64,000 nucleotides of DNA from Gammaproteobacteria bacterium (GTDB lineage: Bacteria > Pseudomonadota > Gammaproteobacteria > Steroidobacterales > Steroidobacteraceae). Positions 45,374-58,372 of the stretch are shown here, piece by piece (positions within the stretch are counted from its first letter, which is position 1; each line of letters starts with the position of its first letter). Where the stretch lies: positions 48,836-112,835 of the forward strand of contig JAGWPU010000077.1 in the NCBI GenBank assembly GCA_028870355.1, in the 5' to 3' direction. The notes under the pieces are model-generated. The model saw only the letters and a program-made list of their open reading frames with translations, was not told where the DNA came from and ran no database searches. A program made the position numbers and the translations under genes.

Positions 45374-45836
45374 CGTTCTCGATCTGCTGATCTACCTGTT
45401 CGAGCATTACATGAGCGCGGAGGAAGCCCCGCGACCGGACCGGCAGACCTTGAAAACCGAGCTGGAGCGCGCGGGCTTCGCCGAACTCGAGGTCGGGCGC
45501 GCACTCGAATGGCTCGATGGCCTGTCCGGCGATCCGCTCGGCCAGGTCGCGCAGGCGACGGCACGCGCGGTGCGCGTGTTCAGTGGCCAGGAATTGTTGC
45601 GGCTCGACACCGACGTTCGCGGCTACCTCGTGCACCTGGAGAACCTGCGGATCCTGTCCGCCACGCAGCGCGAAGTCGTGATCGACCGGTTGATGGCGCT
45701 CGACGCCGACGAGATCGACATCGAACAGGTCAAATGGGTCGTGCTGATGGTGCTGTTCAGTCAGCCGGGTCAGGAATCGGCGTACGCGCGAATGGAAGAC
45801 CTCGTGTTCGAGGAACGCGGCGACGCACTTCACTGA
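45363..45836 (+). CDS. smg: Smg protein (DUF494)
   Basis: Small acidic protein of 157 residues in the Smg/DUF494 family: DNVLDLLIYLFEHYM at the N-terminus, then helical text ending KWVVLMVLFSQPGQESAYARMEDLVFEE. Function unknown; the gene almost always lies beside dprA and topA in gammaproteobacteria, as here. GTG 45363 overlaps dprA by 11 bp; the topA start is 8 bp after its stop. Confidence 0.9.
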   Translation: MKDNVLDLLIYLFEHYMSAEEAPRPDRQTLKTELERAGFAELEVGRALEWLDGLSGDPLGQVAQATARAVRVFSGQELLRLDTDVRGYLVHLENLRILSATQREVVIDRLMALDADEIDIEQVKWVVLMVLFSQPGQESAYARMEDLVFEERGDALH

Positions 45837-45844
45837 AGACGTCC

Positions 45845-48412
45845 TTGAGCGCGAACCTCGTCATCGTCGAATCGCCCGCGAAGGCGAAGACCATCAAGAA
45901 GTACCTCGGGAAGGATCACGAGGTGCTCGCCTCGTACGGGCACGTCCGCGACCTGGTGCCGAAGGAAGGCGCAGTCGACCCCGCGCATCGCTTCGCGATG
46001 AAGTACCAGATCGTCGAACGCAATCAAAAGCACGTCGACGCGATCGTGCGTGCCTTGCGCAAGGCCGACGTGCTGTACCTCGCGACCGACCCGGATCGCG
46101 AGGGCGAGGCGATCTCCTGGCACCTGCAGGAACTGCTGAAGGCGAAAGGTGCGCTCGAGGGCAAACGGGTGCGCCGCGTGGCGTTCTACGAGATCACGAA
46201 GAACGCGGTGCGAGAGGCGATGACCCACCCGCGCGACCTGTCGCTCGACCTGGTGAACGCCCAGCAGGCGCGTCGCGCGCTCGATTTCCTGGTCGGCTTC
46301 AATCTCTCGCCGCTGCTGTGGAAGAAGGTGCGTCCGGGACTGTCGGCGGGCCGCGTGCAAAGTCCCGCGTTGCGGATGATCTGCGAACGGGAAGAGGAGA
46401 TCGCCGCGTTCCGCCCGCGCGAGTACTGGACGATCGACGCCGAGCTCGAGCACGGCGAGCAGCGATTTCCCGGGAAACTCATCGAATACCGCGGCGCGAA
46501 GGTCGAACAGTTCAGCTTCACGAACGAATCGGCGGCGCTCGAGGTCGAGCGAACGGTCACGCGGGCCGCCGACGGCACGCTCGTGGTGCACGCGATCGAG
46601 CGCAAGCAGCGGCGCCGCAACCCGGCGCCGCCGTTCACGACCTCGACCCTGCAGCAGGAGGCCGCGCGCAAGCTCGGCTTCAGCGCTCAAAAGACCATGC
46701 GGATCGCCCAGCAACTCTACGAGGGCGTCGACATCGGTGACGGCGCGGTCGGCCTGATCACGTACATGCGCACCGACTCCGTGAATCTCGCGCAGGAGGC
46801 CGTTGGCCAGATTCGCGACGTGATCGTCGAGCTCTACGGCCGCGAGGGCTTGGCCGAGGAGCCGCGCGTCTATCGGACCAAGTCGAAGAACGCGCAGGAA
46901 GCGCACGAGGCGATTCGGCCGACCGCGGCGACGATCCTGCCGGCGCAGATCGAGGGCAAGGTCGATCCGGACCAGTATCGGCTGTACTCGCTGATCTGGA
47001 AGCGCACCGTCGCATGCCAGATGGCGCCGGCGGTGTTCGATACCGTCGCGGTGGACCTGCTCGCGGGTGCGGACGGCGCGGACCGTCACGTGCTGCGGGC
47101 GACGGGCTCGACGCTCGTCAAGCCCGGCTACATCTCCGTCTACCAGGAGGGGCTGGACGACGCGGTCCAGGACGACTCGGACCACGTGCTGCCGGCGATG
47201 CGCGACGGCGACCGCGTGGCCTTGCGGTCGCTCCTGCCGTCGCAGCACTTCACGGAACCGCCGCCCCGCTACTCCGAAGCCTCGCTCGTGAAGGCACTCG
47301 AGGAATACGGCATCGGCCGGCCGTCGACCTACGCATCGATCATCTCGACGCTGCGTGACCGCGAATACGTCGAGATCGACAACCGGCGATTCACCGCGAC
47401 CGACATCGGGAAGATCGTGAGCCGATTCCTCACGCTCTACTTCACGACCTACGTCGACTACGACTTCACCGCGCGGATGGAGGACTCGCTGGATGCGATC
47501 GCGTCGGGCGAGCAGGAGTGGGTGCCGCTGCTCGATCGGTTCTGGAAGCCGTTCATCGAACGCGTGCGGCACACCGAGGCGACCGTGAGCCGCGACGAGG
47601 TCGCTCAGGCGCGCGACCTCGGGATCGACCCGGCGAGCGGCAAGCCGATGAGCGTGCGGATGGGCCGCTTCGGCCCGTTCGTACAGATCGGCACCAAGGA
47701 CGACCCCGACAAGCCGCGTTTCGCCGGTCTGCGCCCGGGCCAGAAGATGGACACGATCACGCACGCCGAGGCGCTCGAACTGTTCAAGCTGCCGCGCACG
47801 CTCGGTGCCACGCCGGCCGGCGAACCGATCGTCGCGAACGTCGGGCGCTTCGGGCCGTATCTCAAGTACGGCGCCAAGTACGTGTCGCTGAAGGTCGACG
47901 ACCCTTACACGGTCACGCCGGAGCGCGCGCTCGAAGTGATCCGCGAGAAGCAGATCGCCGACGCGAATCGGCTGATCCTCGATTTTCCGGATGCCGGGAT
48001 CCAGGTGCTCAACGGCCGCTACGGTCCGTACATCACCGACAAGACCCGCAACGCGAAGATCCCGAAGGACCGCGACCCGAAGACGCTGACCCTCGACGAA
48101 TGCCAGGCCTTGCTCGCCGCGGCGCCGGCCCGGGGCTTCGGCAAGTGGGGACGCAAGGCGGGTCGCGGGAAGACGGCGGCGGCGGCCGAGAAACCCGCGG
48201 CAGGGCGCGCGCGCGCACGCGCAGCGACCACCGGCGCGACCGCCGAGGCTGAGACCACGGCCACGACCTCGGCGCGCGGCTCGCGCGGCGCGGTCACGAC
48301 GCGCGGCAAGGCACCGAAGAAGAGCGCGCGGCGAACCGCGGCCGGGAAGACGGGAGCCGCGAAACGCAAGGGCACGCCGCGAGCGCGGACCGCGGCCGGC
48401 CGGACCCCGTGA
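45845..48412 (+). CDS. topA: DNA topoisomerase I with basic tail, no zinc fingers
   Basis: Type IA topoisomerase that relaxes negative supercoils. About 855 residues: N-terminal Toprim (NLVIVESPAKAKTIKKYLG; acidic DPDREGEAI), the catalytic Tyr307 in GLITYMRTDSVNL, core to about residue 600, then Topo-C repeats (MGRFGPFVQIG, VGRFGPYLKYG, NGRYGPYITDK). The Cys4 zinc fingers of E. coli TopA are missing; the last 80 residues are a Lys/Arg/Ala-rich tail, as in actinobacterial enzymes. The likely start is TTG 45845, inferred from family alignment; the ribosome site is weak. Confidence 0.95.
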   Translation: MSANLVIVESPAKAKTIKKYLGKDHEVLASYGHVRDLVPKEGAVDPAHRFAMKYQIVERNQKHVDAIVRALRKADVLYLATDPDREGEAISWHLQELLKAKGALEGKRVRRVAFYEITKNAVREAMTHPRDLSLDLVNAQQARRALDFLVGFNLSPLLWKKVRPGLSAGRVQSPALRMICEREEEIAAFRPREYWTIDAELEHGEQRFPGKLIEYRGAKVEQFSFTNESAALEVERTVTRAADGTLVVHAIERKQRRRNPAPPFTTSTLQQEAARKLGFSAQKTMRIAQQLYEGVDIGDGAVGLITYMRTDSVNLAQEAVGQIRDVIVELYGREGLAEEPRVYRTKSKNAQEAHEAIRPTAATILPAQIEGKVDPDQYRLYSLIWKRTVACQMAPAVFDTVAVDLLAGADGADRHVLRATGSTLVKPGYISVYQEGLDDAVQDDSDHVLPAMRDGDRVALRSLLPSQHFTEPPPRYSEASLVKALEEYGIGRPSTYASIISTLRDREYVEIDNRRFTATDIGKIVSRFLTLYFTTYVDYDFTARMEDSLDAIASGEQEWVPLLDRFWKPFIERVRHTEATVSRDEVAQARDLGIDPASGKPMSVRMGRFGPFVQIGTKDDPDKPRFAGLRPGQKMDTITHAEALELFKLPRTLGATPAGEPIVANVGRFGPYLKYGAKYVSLKVDDPYTVTPERALEVIREKQIADANRLILDFPDAGIQVLNGRYGPYITDKTRNAKIPKDRDPKTLTLDECQALLAAAPARGFGKWGRKAGRGKTAAAAEKPAAGRARARAATTGATAEAETTATTSARGSRGAVTTRGKAPKKSARRTAAGKTGAAKRKGTPRARTAAGRTP

Positions 48413-48441
48413 CGGCGTGATGGCCGGCAAGGCCTGAGCCG

Positions 48442-49389
48442 GTGAGCGGTCTTCGCGACTCGATCGGTTGGACGCGGGAGACCGCCGGCGCCGCGGTACG
48501 CGAGTACCTGCTCGCCCTGCAGCAGCGGATCACCGACGCGATCGAGGCCGCGGACGGGTCGCGTTTCCGTCGCGACGCCTGGCGACGCGACGAGGGTGGC
48601 GGCGGAGAGAGCCGAATCCTGACCGAAGGGAGCCTCTTCGAGCGCGCCGGGATCAATTTCTCCGACGTTCGCGGCACGCGCCTGCCGCCGTCGGCGACCC
48701 AGGAGCGGCCGCTCATCGCGGGCGCACCGTTCGAAGCGGTCGGCCTGTCGCTCGTATTCCACCCGCGCAACCCGTACGTCCCGACGACCCACGCGAACCT
48801 TCGCTTCCTGATCGCGACGCCTCCCGCGGAGGATCCGGTCTGGTGGTTCGGTGGCGGATTCGACCTGACGCCGTACTACCCGTTCGACGACGACGTGCTG
48901 CACTGGCACCGCAACGCCCGCGAGGCCTGCGCACCGTTCGGCGCCGGACTCTACGAACGCTGGAAGGACTGGTGCGACCGTTACTTCTACCTGCCGCATC
49001 GCGGTGAAACGCGCGGCGTCGGCGGACTGTTCTTCGACGACCTGAGCGAGGGCGGGTTCGAACGCTGTTTCGCGCTGCTGCGCAGCGTCGGCGATCGCTT
49101 CCTGCCCGGTTATCTACCGATCCTCGAGCGACGCAAGGACACGGCGTACGCCGATCGCGAGCGGCAGTTCCAACTCTATCGTCGGGGTCGCTACGTGGAG
49201 TTCAACCTGATCTACGATCGCGGGACGCTCTTCGGGCTGCAATCGCGCGGACGCACCGAATCGATCCTGATGTCGCTCCCACCGCTCGTGCGCTGGGAGT
49301 ACGATTGGCGGCCGATTCCCGGGTCGCCGGAAGCGCAACTCGCGCAGCGCTACCTGCGGCCGAGGGATTATCTAAGCGAGCTCGCGTGA
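48442..49389 (+). CDS. hemF: Oxygen-dependent coproporphyrinogen-III oxidase
   Basis: Aerobic conversion of coproporphyrinogen III to protoporphyrinogen IX in haem synthesis. 315 residues with the family blocks [64 protein letters not shown] and [36 protein letters not shown] start. The presence of HemF indicates oxygen-using haem synthesis; hemB is 1.2 kb downstream. Confidence 0.97.
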   Translation: MSGLRDSIGWTRETAGAAVREYLLALQQRITDAIEAADGSRFRRDAWRRDEGGGGESRILTEGSLFERAGINFSDVRGTRLPPSATQERPLIAGAPFEAVGLSLVFHPRNPYVPTTHANLRFLIATPPAEDPVWWFGGGFDLTPYYPFDDDVLHWHRNAREACAPFGAGLYERWKDWCDRYFYLPHRGETRGVGGLFFDDLSEGGFERCFALLRSVGDRFLPGYLPILERRKDTAYADRERQFQLYRRGRYVEFNLIYDRGTLFGLQSRGRTESILMSLPPLVRWEYDWRPIPGSPEAQLAQRYLRPRDYLSELA

Positions 49390-49411
49390 CCGCGAGCACG
49401 CCGAGAATCCG

Positions 49412-50260
49412 ATGAACTACCAGCATCTGTATCACGCGGGCAATTTCGCCGACGTGGCGAAGCACGCCGCGCTGGTCGAGTGCCTGACGGCGCTGAAGCG
49501 CAAGGACAAGGCGTTCTTCGCGCTCGATACCCATGCGGGCCGCGCGGTCTACGACCTGCGCTCGGCGCAAGCCCGCAAGTCCGGTGAAGCCGAGCGCGGC
49601 GTGCTGCGCTTGCTCGAGCGCGGCGCGAACGAGCCCGCGCTCGCGAACTACTTCGCGGCGATCGGCGCGCGCGCCGGAACGCGTCTCCGGCGATACCCGG
49701 GATCGGCCGCCCTGATCGCGGCGGCGCTGCGCCCGCAGGACCGTGCGGTCCTCGTCGAGGCGGTCCCGGCCGAGGCACGAGCGGCGGAGCGCGCGGTCCG
49801 CGGAACGCGCCGGGTCCGGGTCGAGACCGGGGACGGCTACGCGGCGTTGAAGTCGCTGTTGCCGCCCCTCGAGCGCCGTGGCCTGGTACTGATCGACCCG
49901 GCGTACGAAGCGGTCGAGGAATGGCGCACCCTGCTGCGGGCGTTCACCGAGGGCTATCGTCGCTGGCCGACCGGACTGTACCTGATCTGGTACCCGATCC
50001 TCGACGAAAGACAGCGGCGGACCGCGCTCGCACGGCTCGAAGCGCTGCGAATCCCGAAGGTCCTGAGCGCGGAGCTCGCGATCCATCCTGACGGCGGCGC
50101 GACCGGTCTCGTCGGTAGCGGTCTCGCGATCGTCAATCCGCCGTTCGGACTCGAGGCGCGGCTCGGCGAGATCTACGCGGCGATCCACCGGCACCTCGCG
50201 GCCGACGATGCCGGTTACGCGCAGGTCGCGCGCCTGACGGGCGAACGGATGGCACAATGA
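49412..50260 (+). CDS. rlmJ: 23S rRNA (adenine-2030-N6) methyltransferase
   Basis: SAM-dependent methyltransferase for A2030 of 23S rRNA (282 residues). It starts with the characteristic MNYQHLYHAGNFADVAKHAALV, has the SAM-site Asp in FFALDTHAGRAVYDL, and the catalytic motif reads DPAYE where DPPYE is usual in RlmJ. It overlaps the upstream part of the DUF4404 frame by 4 bp. The family is largely gammaproteobacterial, which supports the proposed lineage. Confidence 0.93.
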   Translation: MNYQHLYHAGNFADVAKHAALVECLTALKRKDKAFFALDTHAGRAVYDLRSAQARKSGEAERGVLRLLERGANEPALANYFAAIGARAGTRLRRYPGSAALIAAALRPQDRAVLVEAVPAEARAAERAVRGTRRVRVETGDGYAALKSLLPPLERRGLVLIDPAYEAVEEWRTLLRAFTEGYRRWPTGLYLIWYPILDERQRRTALARLEALRIPKVLSAELAIHPDGGATGLVGSGLAIVNPPFGLEARLGEIYAAIHRHLAADDAGYAQVARLTGERMAQ

Positions 50261-50283
50261 GCGCGGTACCGAAGGAGATTCGC

Positions 50284-52428
<2,145 letters not shown>

Positions 52429-52460
52429 CCGGCCGGCGGACCACGTCCGCGAGACCCCGC

Positions 52461-53003
52461 TCAGGTCGCGCCGCGATACCGATCCTTCAGCGCCACGTAC
52501 TGGCGAGAGCCGTAGACCAGGCGCTCGATCTCGAGATCGCCGAGTTCGCGCACCCGGCGCGCGGGGTTGCCGAGATACAGCCCACGGGTCGCGAGCGTCT
52601 TGCCCGGCGGCACCACGCTGCCGGCGCCGACGATGACCTCGTCGGCGAGGACGGCCCCGTCGAGGACGATCGCGCCCATGCCGATCAGGCAGCGGTCGCC
52701 GATCGTCGCCGCGTGCAGCACGGCCTTGTGACCCACCGTCACGTCGGCACCGACCCGCAGGCCGATTCCCCCCGGCGTGTACGGTCCGTCGTGGACCACA
52801 TGCAGCACACAGCCGTCCTGTACGTTGGTGCGCGCACCGACGTCGATGCGCTCGACGTCCCCGCGCAGCACGGCGTAAGGCCACACCGAGGCGTCGTCGC
52901 CGAGCGCGACCCGGCCGATCACCAGGGCCGAATCGTCGACGTACACGCGCTCACCGAGTTGGGGCTGGAATCCCTGGTAGTCGCGGATCGCCATCGTGGT
53001 CAC
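52461..53003 (-). CDS. Gamma-carbonic anhydrase family protein
   Basis: Left-handed beta-helix trimer protein of 180 residues (LbH repeats such as [42 protein letters not shown] and [31 protein letters not shown]). The three metal-binding His positions are present (LHVVH, GHKAVLH). Homologues (YrdA, PaaY) are carbonic anhydrases or thioesterase-like, so activity is not certain. GTG 53003 overlaps the glutathione reductase gene by 4 bp; ATG 52994 is the alternative. Confidence 0.9.
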   Translation of the reverse strand: MTTMAIRDYQGFQPQLGERVYVDDSALVIGRVALGDDASVWPYAVLRGDVERIDVGARTNVQDGCVLHVVHDGPYTPGGIGLRVGADVTVGHKAVLHAATIGDRCLIGMGAIVLDGAVLADEVIVGAGSVVPPGKTLATRGLYLGNPARRVRELGDLEIERLVYGSRQYVALKDRYRGAT

Positions 53004-54361
53004 CGCATGGTCACGAGTTCTTCCGCACTCGTCGGGTGGATCGCCACGGTGTCGTCGAAATCCCGTTTGGTCGCGCCCATCCGGATCGCGACCGCGAATC
53101 CCTGCAGCATCTCGTCGGCGCCCGCGCCGATCACGTGGCAGCCGACCACTCGCTGCTGCGGGCCGGCGCAGACGAGTTTCATCTCGGTGCGCGGCTTGCG
53201 GGCGGTCACGGCGTGGTACATACCGACGAAATCCGATCGGTAGACCTGAACGTCGTCTCCGTGCCGCGCACGCGCCTCGGCTTCCGACAGGCCGACCGTG
53301 CCGATCGGCGGATGCGTGAACACGACGGTCGCAATGGCGTCGTAGTCGAGGTGCCGATCCCTCGCACCGCCGAACAGGCGGTCGCTGAGCCGCCGGCCCG
53401 CCGCGATCGCGACCGGCGTGAGGGCGGCACGACCGGTCACGTCGCCGATCGCGTGCACGCCCTCGACGTTGGTGTCCTGGAACGCGTCGGTGATCACGAA
53501 GCCGTCCGGATCGAGGCGAACACCGGCGCGCTCGAGCCCGAGGTCGGCGACGTTCGCTCGCCGGCCGATCGCCCAGAGCAGTGCGTCGAAGCCCTCGAAC
53601 TCACGATCGCCCGCGGCGAGCAGCGCGAGCCCGTCGTGGCTCCTGCGGACGGCCGCCGGCGTGACGTGGGTGTGAACGGCGATCCCTTGAGCGCGCATCT
53701 CGCGCAGCAGCGCCTCCCCGAGCATCTCGTCGAAATGCGTCAAGGGCCGGTCCTTGCGCACGAACAGGTCGACCGCCGTGCCGAGTCCGTGGAACGCGCC
53801 CGCGAGCTCGCAGGCGACGTAACCGCTGCCGACGATCGCGACCCGCTGCGGCCGTTGCTCGAGCGCGAAGAATCCGTCCGAATCGATGCCGGCCTCGGCG
53901 CCCGGCAGAGCCGGCACGACCGGGCGGCCGCCGGTCGCGATCACGACGTGCCGCGCGCGGAATCGGCGGCCGGCGGCCTCGACGGTGCTCGCGTCGAGGA
54001 ACGAGGCACGCGCTGCGACGTATTCGACGCCCTTGGCCGCCAGATTGCGCTCGTAGATCGCGTTCAGGCGCGCGACGTAGCCGTCGCGCTTGCCCTTGAG
54101 CGCGAGCCAATCGTGCTCCGCGGGCGCGACGTCGAAGCCGTAATCCGTCGCGTCGCCGATCGCGGCCGCGATCTGGGCCGCATTCCACATCACCTTCTTC
54201 GGGACGCAACCGACGTTCACGCAGGTCCCGCCGAGGCGATGCGACTCGATCAACGCGACCTTCGCACCATGCTCGGCGGCACGCTGTGCACAGGCGAGGC
54301 CGCCGCTACCGCCGCCGACGACGACGAGATCGAGGGTTTGCGCCGACACGAGGGACTCCAT
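53000..54361 (-). CDS. gor: Glutathione-disulfide reductase
   Basis: NADPH-dependent reduction of GSSG to GSH. 453 residues with FAD fold [28 protein letters not shown], redox pair in [22 protein letters not shown] fold [17 protein letters not shown] with VRKDRPL (basic residues for NADP phosphate), and catalytic His-Glu in [17 protein letters not shown] 54361 is used; GTG 54349, with GGAG 6 bases before it, is also plausible. Complements gshA at 5.9-7.4 kb. Shares an upstream gap with prlC. Confidence 0.95.
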   Translation of the reverse strand: MESLVSAQTLDLVVVGGGSGGLACAQRAAEHGAKVALIESHRLGGTCVNVGCVPKKVMWNAAQIAAAIGDATDYGFDVAPAEHDWLALKGKRDGYVARLNAIYERNLAAKGVEYVAARASFLDASTVEAAGRRFRARHVVIATGGRPVVPALPGAEAGIDSDGFFALEQRPQRVAIVGSGYVACELAGAFHGLGTAVDLFVRKDRPLTHFDEMLGEALLREMRAQGIAVHTHVTPAAVRRSHDGLALLAAGDREFEGFDALLWAIGRRANVADLGLERAGVRLDPDGFVITDAFQDTNVEGVHAIGDVTGRAALTPVAIAAGRRLSDRLFGGARDRHLDYDAIATVVFTHPPIGTVGLSEAEARARHGDDVQVYRSDFVGMYHAVTARKPRTEMKLVCAGPQQRVVGCHVIGAGADEMLQGFAVAIRMGATKRDFDDTVAIHPTSAEELVTMR

Positions 54362-54381
54362 CCCGGGAAAAACGAAGGCAA

Positions 54382-54390
54382 TGATATACT
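54382..54390 (+). promoter_or_regulatory. Candidate extended -10 promoter for prlC
   Basis: TGATATACT fits an extended -10 (TG-N-TATAAT with one mismatch), 60 bp before the prlC GTG, in the short prlC/gor divergent gap. No -35 box is evident, as is normal for extended -10 promoters. Confidence 0.4.
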
Positions 54391-54450
54391 GGTTTTCCCG
54401 CGGCGCACCGACCACACGGCCGCGATCGACCGTCGACCGGAAGCTGCCGC

Positions 54451-56469
54451 GTGACCAACCCCCTGCTCGAAACGACCGATCTGCCCGCATTCGACCGCAT
54501 CCGCGCCGAGCACGCGCGACCAGCGCTCGAACGCGTGCTCGCGGACAACCGGGCGCTCGTCGCCGCGATCGCCGCGCAATCCGAGCCCCGTTTCGAGAAC
54601 GTGGTCGTCCCGCTGGAGGAAGCGAGCCATCGGCTGAGCCGCACGTTCTCCCCGATCGGTCATCTGAACGGCGTCGAGAACACGCCCGAGCTGCGGGCGG
54701 CGTACAACGAGTGCGTTCCGCTGCTCGCCGAATACGCCGCCGAGATCGGTCAGAGCGCCGCGCTCGCCTCGGCCTACCGCCGCATCCTCGAGCGCGAAGG
54801 TCCGAGGTTGCCGGCGGAAGCGCGCCAGCTGATCACGAACGCGCTGCGCGACTTCCGGCTCGCGGGCATCGAGCTGCCCCCCGATCGGCAATCGCGCCTG
54901 CGTGCGATCTTGCAGCGCCTCGCGACGCTCGGCGCGAAATTCGGCGAGAACGTGCTCGATTCGGCCCGGGCCTACGAGCGGGTGATCGACGACCCGGCAC
55001 AGCTCGCCGGACTCCCGCCGGACGTCGTCGCGCGGGCGGCCGCGGAGGCGGCCGCGTCGGGCCGGACCGGCTGGCTGCTGCGTCTCGACCAGCCGACCTA
55101 CGTCGCCGTGATGAATGGCGCGGAGAGCCCCGCGTTGCGGCGCGAGATCTACGAGGCCTGGGTCACGCGGGCGTCGGATCGCGGCCCGACCGCGAATCGC
55201 TACGACAACGCACCGCTGATCGAGGAGATCCTCGCGTCGCGTCACGAACTCGCGCGCCTCCTGGGTTTCGAGACCTTCGTCGACTACGCGCTGTCGACGC
55301 GAATGGCGAAGACTCGCGAGCAGGTCCGACGCTTCCTCGCGGATCTCGCCGAACGCTACCGGCCCGCGGCCCTTGCGGAGTTCGCCGAGCTCGAGCGATT
55401 CGCCGGACGGCGACTCGATCCCTGGGACATCGCGTTCTACTCGGAGCGACTAAAGCGGCATCGATTCCAGGTCTCTCAGGAGGACCTGCGCCCGTATTTC
55501 CCGCTGCCGAAGGTGCTGGACGGCTTGTTCGCGGTCGCCGCTCGGCTCTACCGGATCCGGGTGCGCGAGCGCGCCGGCGTCGCCGTATGGGACGCGTCGG
55601 TCCACTACTACGACGTCGAGGACGGCGCGGGACGACGGGTCGCGGGTTTCTACCTCGATCCGTACGCGCGCCCGCTCAAGCGCAGCGGCGCGTGGATGGA
55701 CGAGTGCGTCGTCGCGAAGCGCTTGCCGACCGGGCACGCGCTGCCGGTCGCGTACCTCGTGTGCAACTTCACGCCGCCGGTCGGTGCAGCGCCGTCACTG
55801 CTCACGCACGACGACGTTCGCACGCTGTTCCACGAGTTCGGGCACGGTCTGCACCACATGCTGACCGAAGTGTCCTATCCGAGCATCGCGGGCATCAACG
55901 GCGTGGCCTGGGACGCGGTCGAGCTGCCGAGCCAGTTCATGGAGAATTACGTCTGGCGGCCGGAAGTACTGCCCTTGATCTCGGCGCACGTCGACAGCGG
56001 CGAGCCGCTTCCGGCGGCGCTGCTCGAGCGGCTCGTCGGGACGCGGACGTTCAACGCCGCGCTCGACACGCTGCGGCAGGTCGAGCTCGCCTCCTTCGAC
56101 CTCGAGCTGCACGCGAACTACGACCCGGATCGCGGCGCGAACGTCGCGGCGACGCTCGCCGAGGTACGACGGCGCGTCGCGGTCACGCCGGCCGCGGAAT
56201 TCAACCGACTGCCCTCGAGCTTCACGCACGTGTTCTCCGGGGGGTACGCCGCGGGGTACTACAGCTACAAGTGGGCCGAGGTCCTGGCGGCGGATGCATT
56301 CGAGGCGTTCGAGGAAGCGGGCGTGTTCGATCTCGGGTCCGCGACCCGCTTCCACGACTCGATACTCGCCCGCGGCGGCAGTCTCGACGCGATGGACGCG
56401 TTCATCGCGTTCCGCGGCCGCGAACCGGACGTGGGGGCGCTGCTGCGGCAGACGGGCCTCGGCGGATGA
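54451..56469 (+). CDS. prlC: Oligopeptidase A (M3 metallopeptidase)
   Basis: Cytoplasmic thimet-type zinc peptidase that degrades oligopeptides and cleaved signal peptides. 672 residues, near E. coli PrlC in length. The zinc motif is [19 protein letters not shown] (HExxH, about residue 462), with the third ligand Glu in [16 protein letters not shown]. No signal peptide. GTG start ([18 protein letters not shown]); stop overlaps the xthA ATG (ATGA), so translation is coupled. Confidence 0.96.
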   Translation: MTNPLLETTDLPAFDRIRAEHARPALERVLADNRALVAAIAAQSEPRFENVVVPLEEASHRLSRTFSPIGHLNGVENTPELRAAYNECVPLLAEYAAEIGQSAALASAYRRILEREGPRLPAEARQLITNALRDFRLAGIELPPDRQSRLRAILQRLATLGAKFGENVLDSARAYERVIDDPAQLAGLPPDVVARAAAEAAASGRTGWLLRLDQPTYVAVMNGAESPALRREIYEAWVTRASDRGPTANRYDNAPLIEEILASRHELARLLGFETFVDYALSTRMAKTREQVRRFLADLAERYRPAALAEFAELERFAGRRLDPWDIAFYSERLKRHRFQVSQEDLRPYFPLPKVLDGLFAVAARLYRIRVRERAGVAVWDASVHYYDVEDGAGRRVAGFYLDPYARPLKRSGAWMDECVVAKRLPTGHALPVAYLVCNFTPPVGAAPSLLTHDDVRTLFHEFGHGLHHMLTEVSYPSIAGINGVAWDAVELPSQFMENYVWRPEVLPLISAHVDSGEPLPAALLERLVGTRTFNAALDTLRQVELASFDLELHANYDPDRGANVAATLAEVRRRVAVTPAAEFNRLPSSFTHVFSGGYAAGYYSYKWAEVLAADAFEAFEEAGVFDLGSATRFHDSILARGGSLDAMDAFIAFRGREPDVGALLRQTGLGG

Positions 56470-57284
56470 GCGCGCCGGCGACCGAGGGTCGCCCGGACGG
56501 ATCGCGCTCCGCGGTCACGTTCGCGACCTGGAACGTCAATTCATTGCGGGTGCGTTTGCCGCAACTCGCGCAGTGGCTCGCCGCGAACCCGATCGACGTG
56601 GTCGGTCTGCAGGAAACGAAGCTCGTCGACGAGGAATTCCCCCGGGCCGCGATCGAGGCGCTCGGGTATCGGGAGGTCCACGCGGGGCAGCGCACCTACA
56701 ACGGGGTCGCGATCCTCTCGCGCCTGCCGGTCGACGAGGTGATCACGGACCTGCCCGGGTTCGAGGACTCGCAACGGCGATTGATCGGGGCCACGATCGG
56801 CGGCGTCCGTCTGATCAACGTCTACGCGCCGAACGGTCAGGCGGTCGGCTCGGAGAAGTACGCATACAAGCTCGCGTGGTACGCCGCGCTCGAGCGGTTC
56901 CTCGCGGCCGAGATCGCGCGCCGTGCGCACCTGCTGGTCGTCGGCGACTTCAACGTCGCGCCCGAGGATCGCGACGTCCACGATCCGGCGACCTGGATGG
57001 GCTCCGTGCTGGTGAGCCCGCAGGAGCGCGCCGCGCTGTCGCGCCTCGGTCGCCTCGGCCTGCACGACGTGTTCCGCCACTTCGATCAGCCGGCCGGGAC
57101 GTTCAGCTGGTGGGACTATCGGCAGGGGGCGTACCGCCGCAATCACGGATTGCGGATCGATCTGATGTTCGCGTCGCCGGCGCTGGCGCCACGCTGCCGA
57201 TTCTGCCGCATCGACCGGGAGCCGCGCGCGTGGGAGCGCCCCTCCGACCATGCGCCCTGCGTCGCCGGCTTTGACTTATCCTAG
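56466..57284 (+). CDS. xthA: Exodeoxyribonuclease III
   Basis: AP endonuclease and 3'-5' exonuclease for base-excision repair. 272 residues of the endonuclease/exonuclease/phosphatase fold: FATWNVNSLRVRLPQLAQWL, metal-binding Glu in VVGLQETKLVDEEF, catalytic LLVVGDFNVAPEDRDVHDP, and SDHAPCVAGF. ATG 56466 adds about 16 residues before the fold. Overlaps prlC by 4 bp. Confidence 0.96.
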   Translation: MSAPATEGRPDGSRSAVTFATWNVNSLRVRLPQLAQWLAANPIDVVGLQETKLVDEEFPRAAIEALGYREVHAGQRTYNGVAILSRLPVDEVITDLPGFEDSQRRLIGATIGGVRLINVYAPNGQAVGSEKYAYKLAWYAALERFLAAEIARRAHLLVVGDFNVAPEDRDVHDPATWMGSVLVSPQERAALSRLGRLGLHDVFRHFDQPAGTFSWWDYRQGAYRRNHGLRIDLMFASPALAPRCRFCRIDREPRAWERPSDHAPCVAGFDLS

Positions 57285-57360
57285 GGGTCGCGCCGTGAAC
57301 GCGTCACAACGGCGAACCGGGTCGATGGCGGACGAACGACGCGCGGCATAAGATCCGACC

Positions 57361-58356
57361 ATGCGCGAACTGCGGCGTAACGACTATGACGTGACCAACA
57401 CCGTCCGGGTGAGTTCGACGTCGACGGTCGCCGCGGCGGTCCGGGAGCTGATGCGAACGGCGTGGCCCGCGGAGTCGTTCGAGCGGCTCGACCGGGCGTT
57501 CGCGGCCTTCGACCTGCTGTTCACCGGACGGATGCCCGGTTATCACGGCGTCGACACCGTCTATCACGATCGGCAGCACACGCTCGACATGACGCTCGCC
57601 ACCGCGCGCCTGCTCGTCGGCCATGACCGCACCGCCGCGACCACCGCCCGGCTCGGCCCGGAGCGGGCGGTCGTGACGCTGGTGACCGCGCTCTTCCACG
57701 ACGCCGGGTACATCCGCGAAGCCGCCGACACGGAGCATCGCAACGGCGCGGAGTTCACCCGCTATCACGTGACCCGCAGCGCCCGGTTCATCGCGCGCTT
57801 CCTGCCGACGATCGGCCTGGACCATTGGGTGCCGATCGCGACGCGCATCGTCCACTTCACCGGATACGAAGTCGCGCTCGCCGAGATCCGGCTCGACGAC
57901 CGGCGCGACCGCAAGATGGGTCACCTGCTCGGGACTGCCGATCTGATCGCGCAGATGGCGGATCGCTGTTATCTCGAGAAATGTCGCGATCGACTCTATC
58001 CGGAATTCGTCCTCGGCGGGATCGCCGCGAGCGTCGAGAGCGGCGGGGCGCCGCAGGTGCGCTACAGTTCCGGGCTCGATCTGCTGCGGCAGACGCCGCG
58101 TTTCGTCCACGAGACTCGGGTCGCGCGGCTCGAGCAGGAATTCGAGCACGCGTACCGTCACGTCGAGCCGCTGTTCGGTGGCGCGAACCCCTACATGGAG
58201 GCGATCGACCGGAACCTCGCGCACCTCGATCGGGTGCTGCGGACGGAGCGCTGGCGGATGCTCCGTCGCAATCCGCCGCTGTTCACCGCCGACGACGATT
58301 CGCTGCCGCGGGTGCGCGGCATGATGCTCGATCGGCTCAAGGCCTTATGGACCTGA
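57361..58356 (+). CDS. HD-domain phosphohydrolase-like protein
   Basis: 331-residue protein with HD-superfamily metal ligands: His69 (YHDRQHTLDM), His113-Asp114 (ALFHDAGYIRE) and a later His in RIVHFTGYEVAL; an Asp in LLGTADLIAQMADRCYLEKC completes the pattern. HD proteins hydrolyse phosphate esters, including cyclic nucleotides, but no GYP motif of cyclic-di-GMP phosphodiesterases is present, so the substrate is unknown. A GGDEF-EAL gene lies 1.5 kb on. Convergent with the M15 peptidase gene. Confidence 0.85.
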   Translation: MRELRRNDYDVTNTVRVSSTSTVAAAVRELMRTAWPAESFERLDRAFAAFDLLFTGRMPGYHGVDTVYHDRQHTLDMTLATARLLVGHDRTAATTARLGPERAVVTLVTALFHDAGYIREAADTEHRNGAEFTRYHVTRSARFIARFLPTIGLDHWVPIATRIVHFTGYEVALAEIRLDDRRDRKMGHLLGTADLIAQMADRCYLEKCRDRLYPEFVLGGIAASVESGGAPQVRYSSGLDLLRQTPRFVHETRVARLEQEFEHAYRHVEPLFGGANPYMEAIDRNLAHLDRVLRTERWRMLRRNPPLFTADDDSLPRVRGMMLDRLKALWT

Positions 58357-58372
58357 CCGGCGGCCGGGTCCC

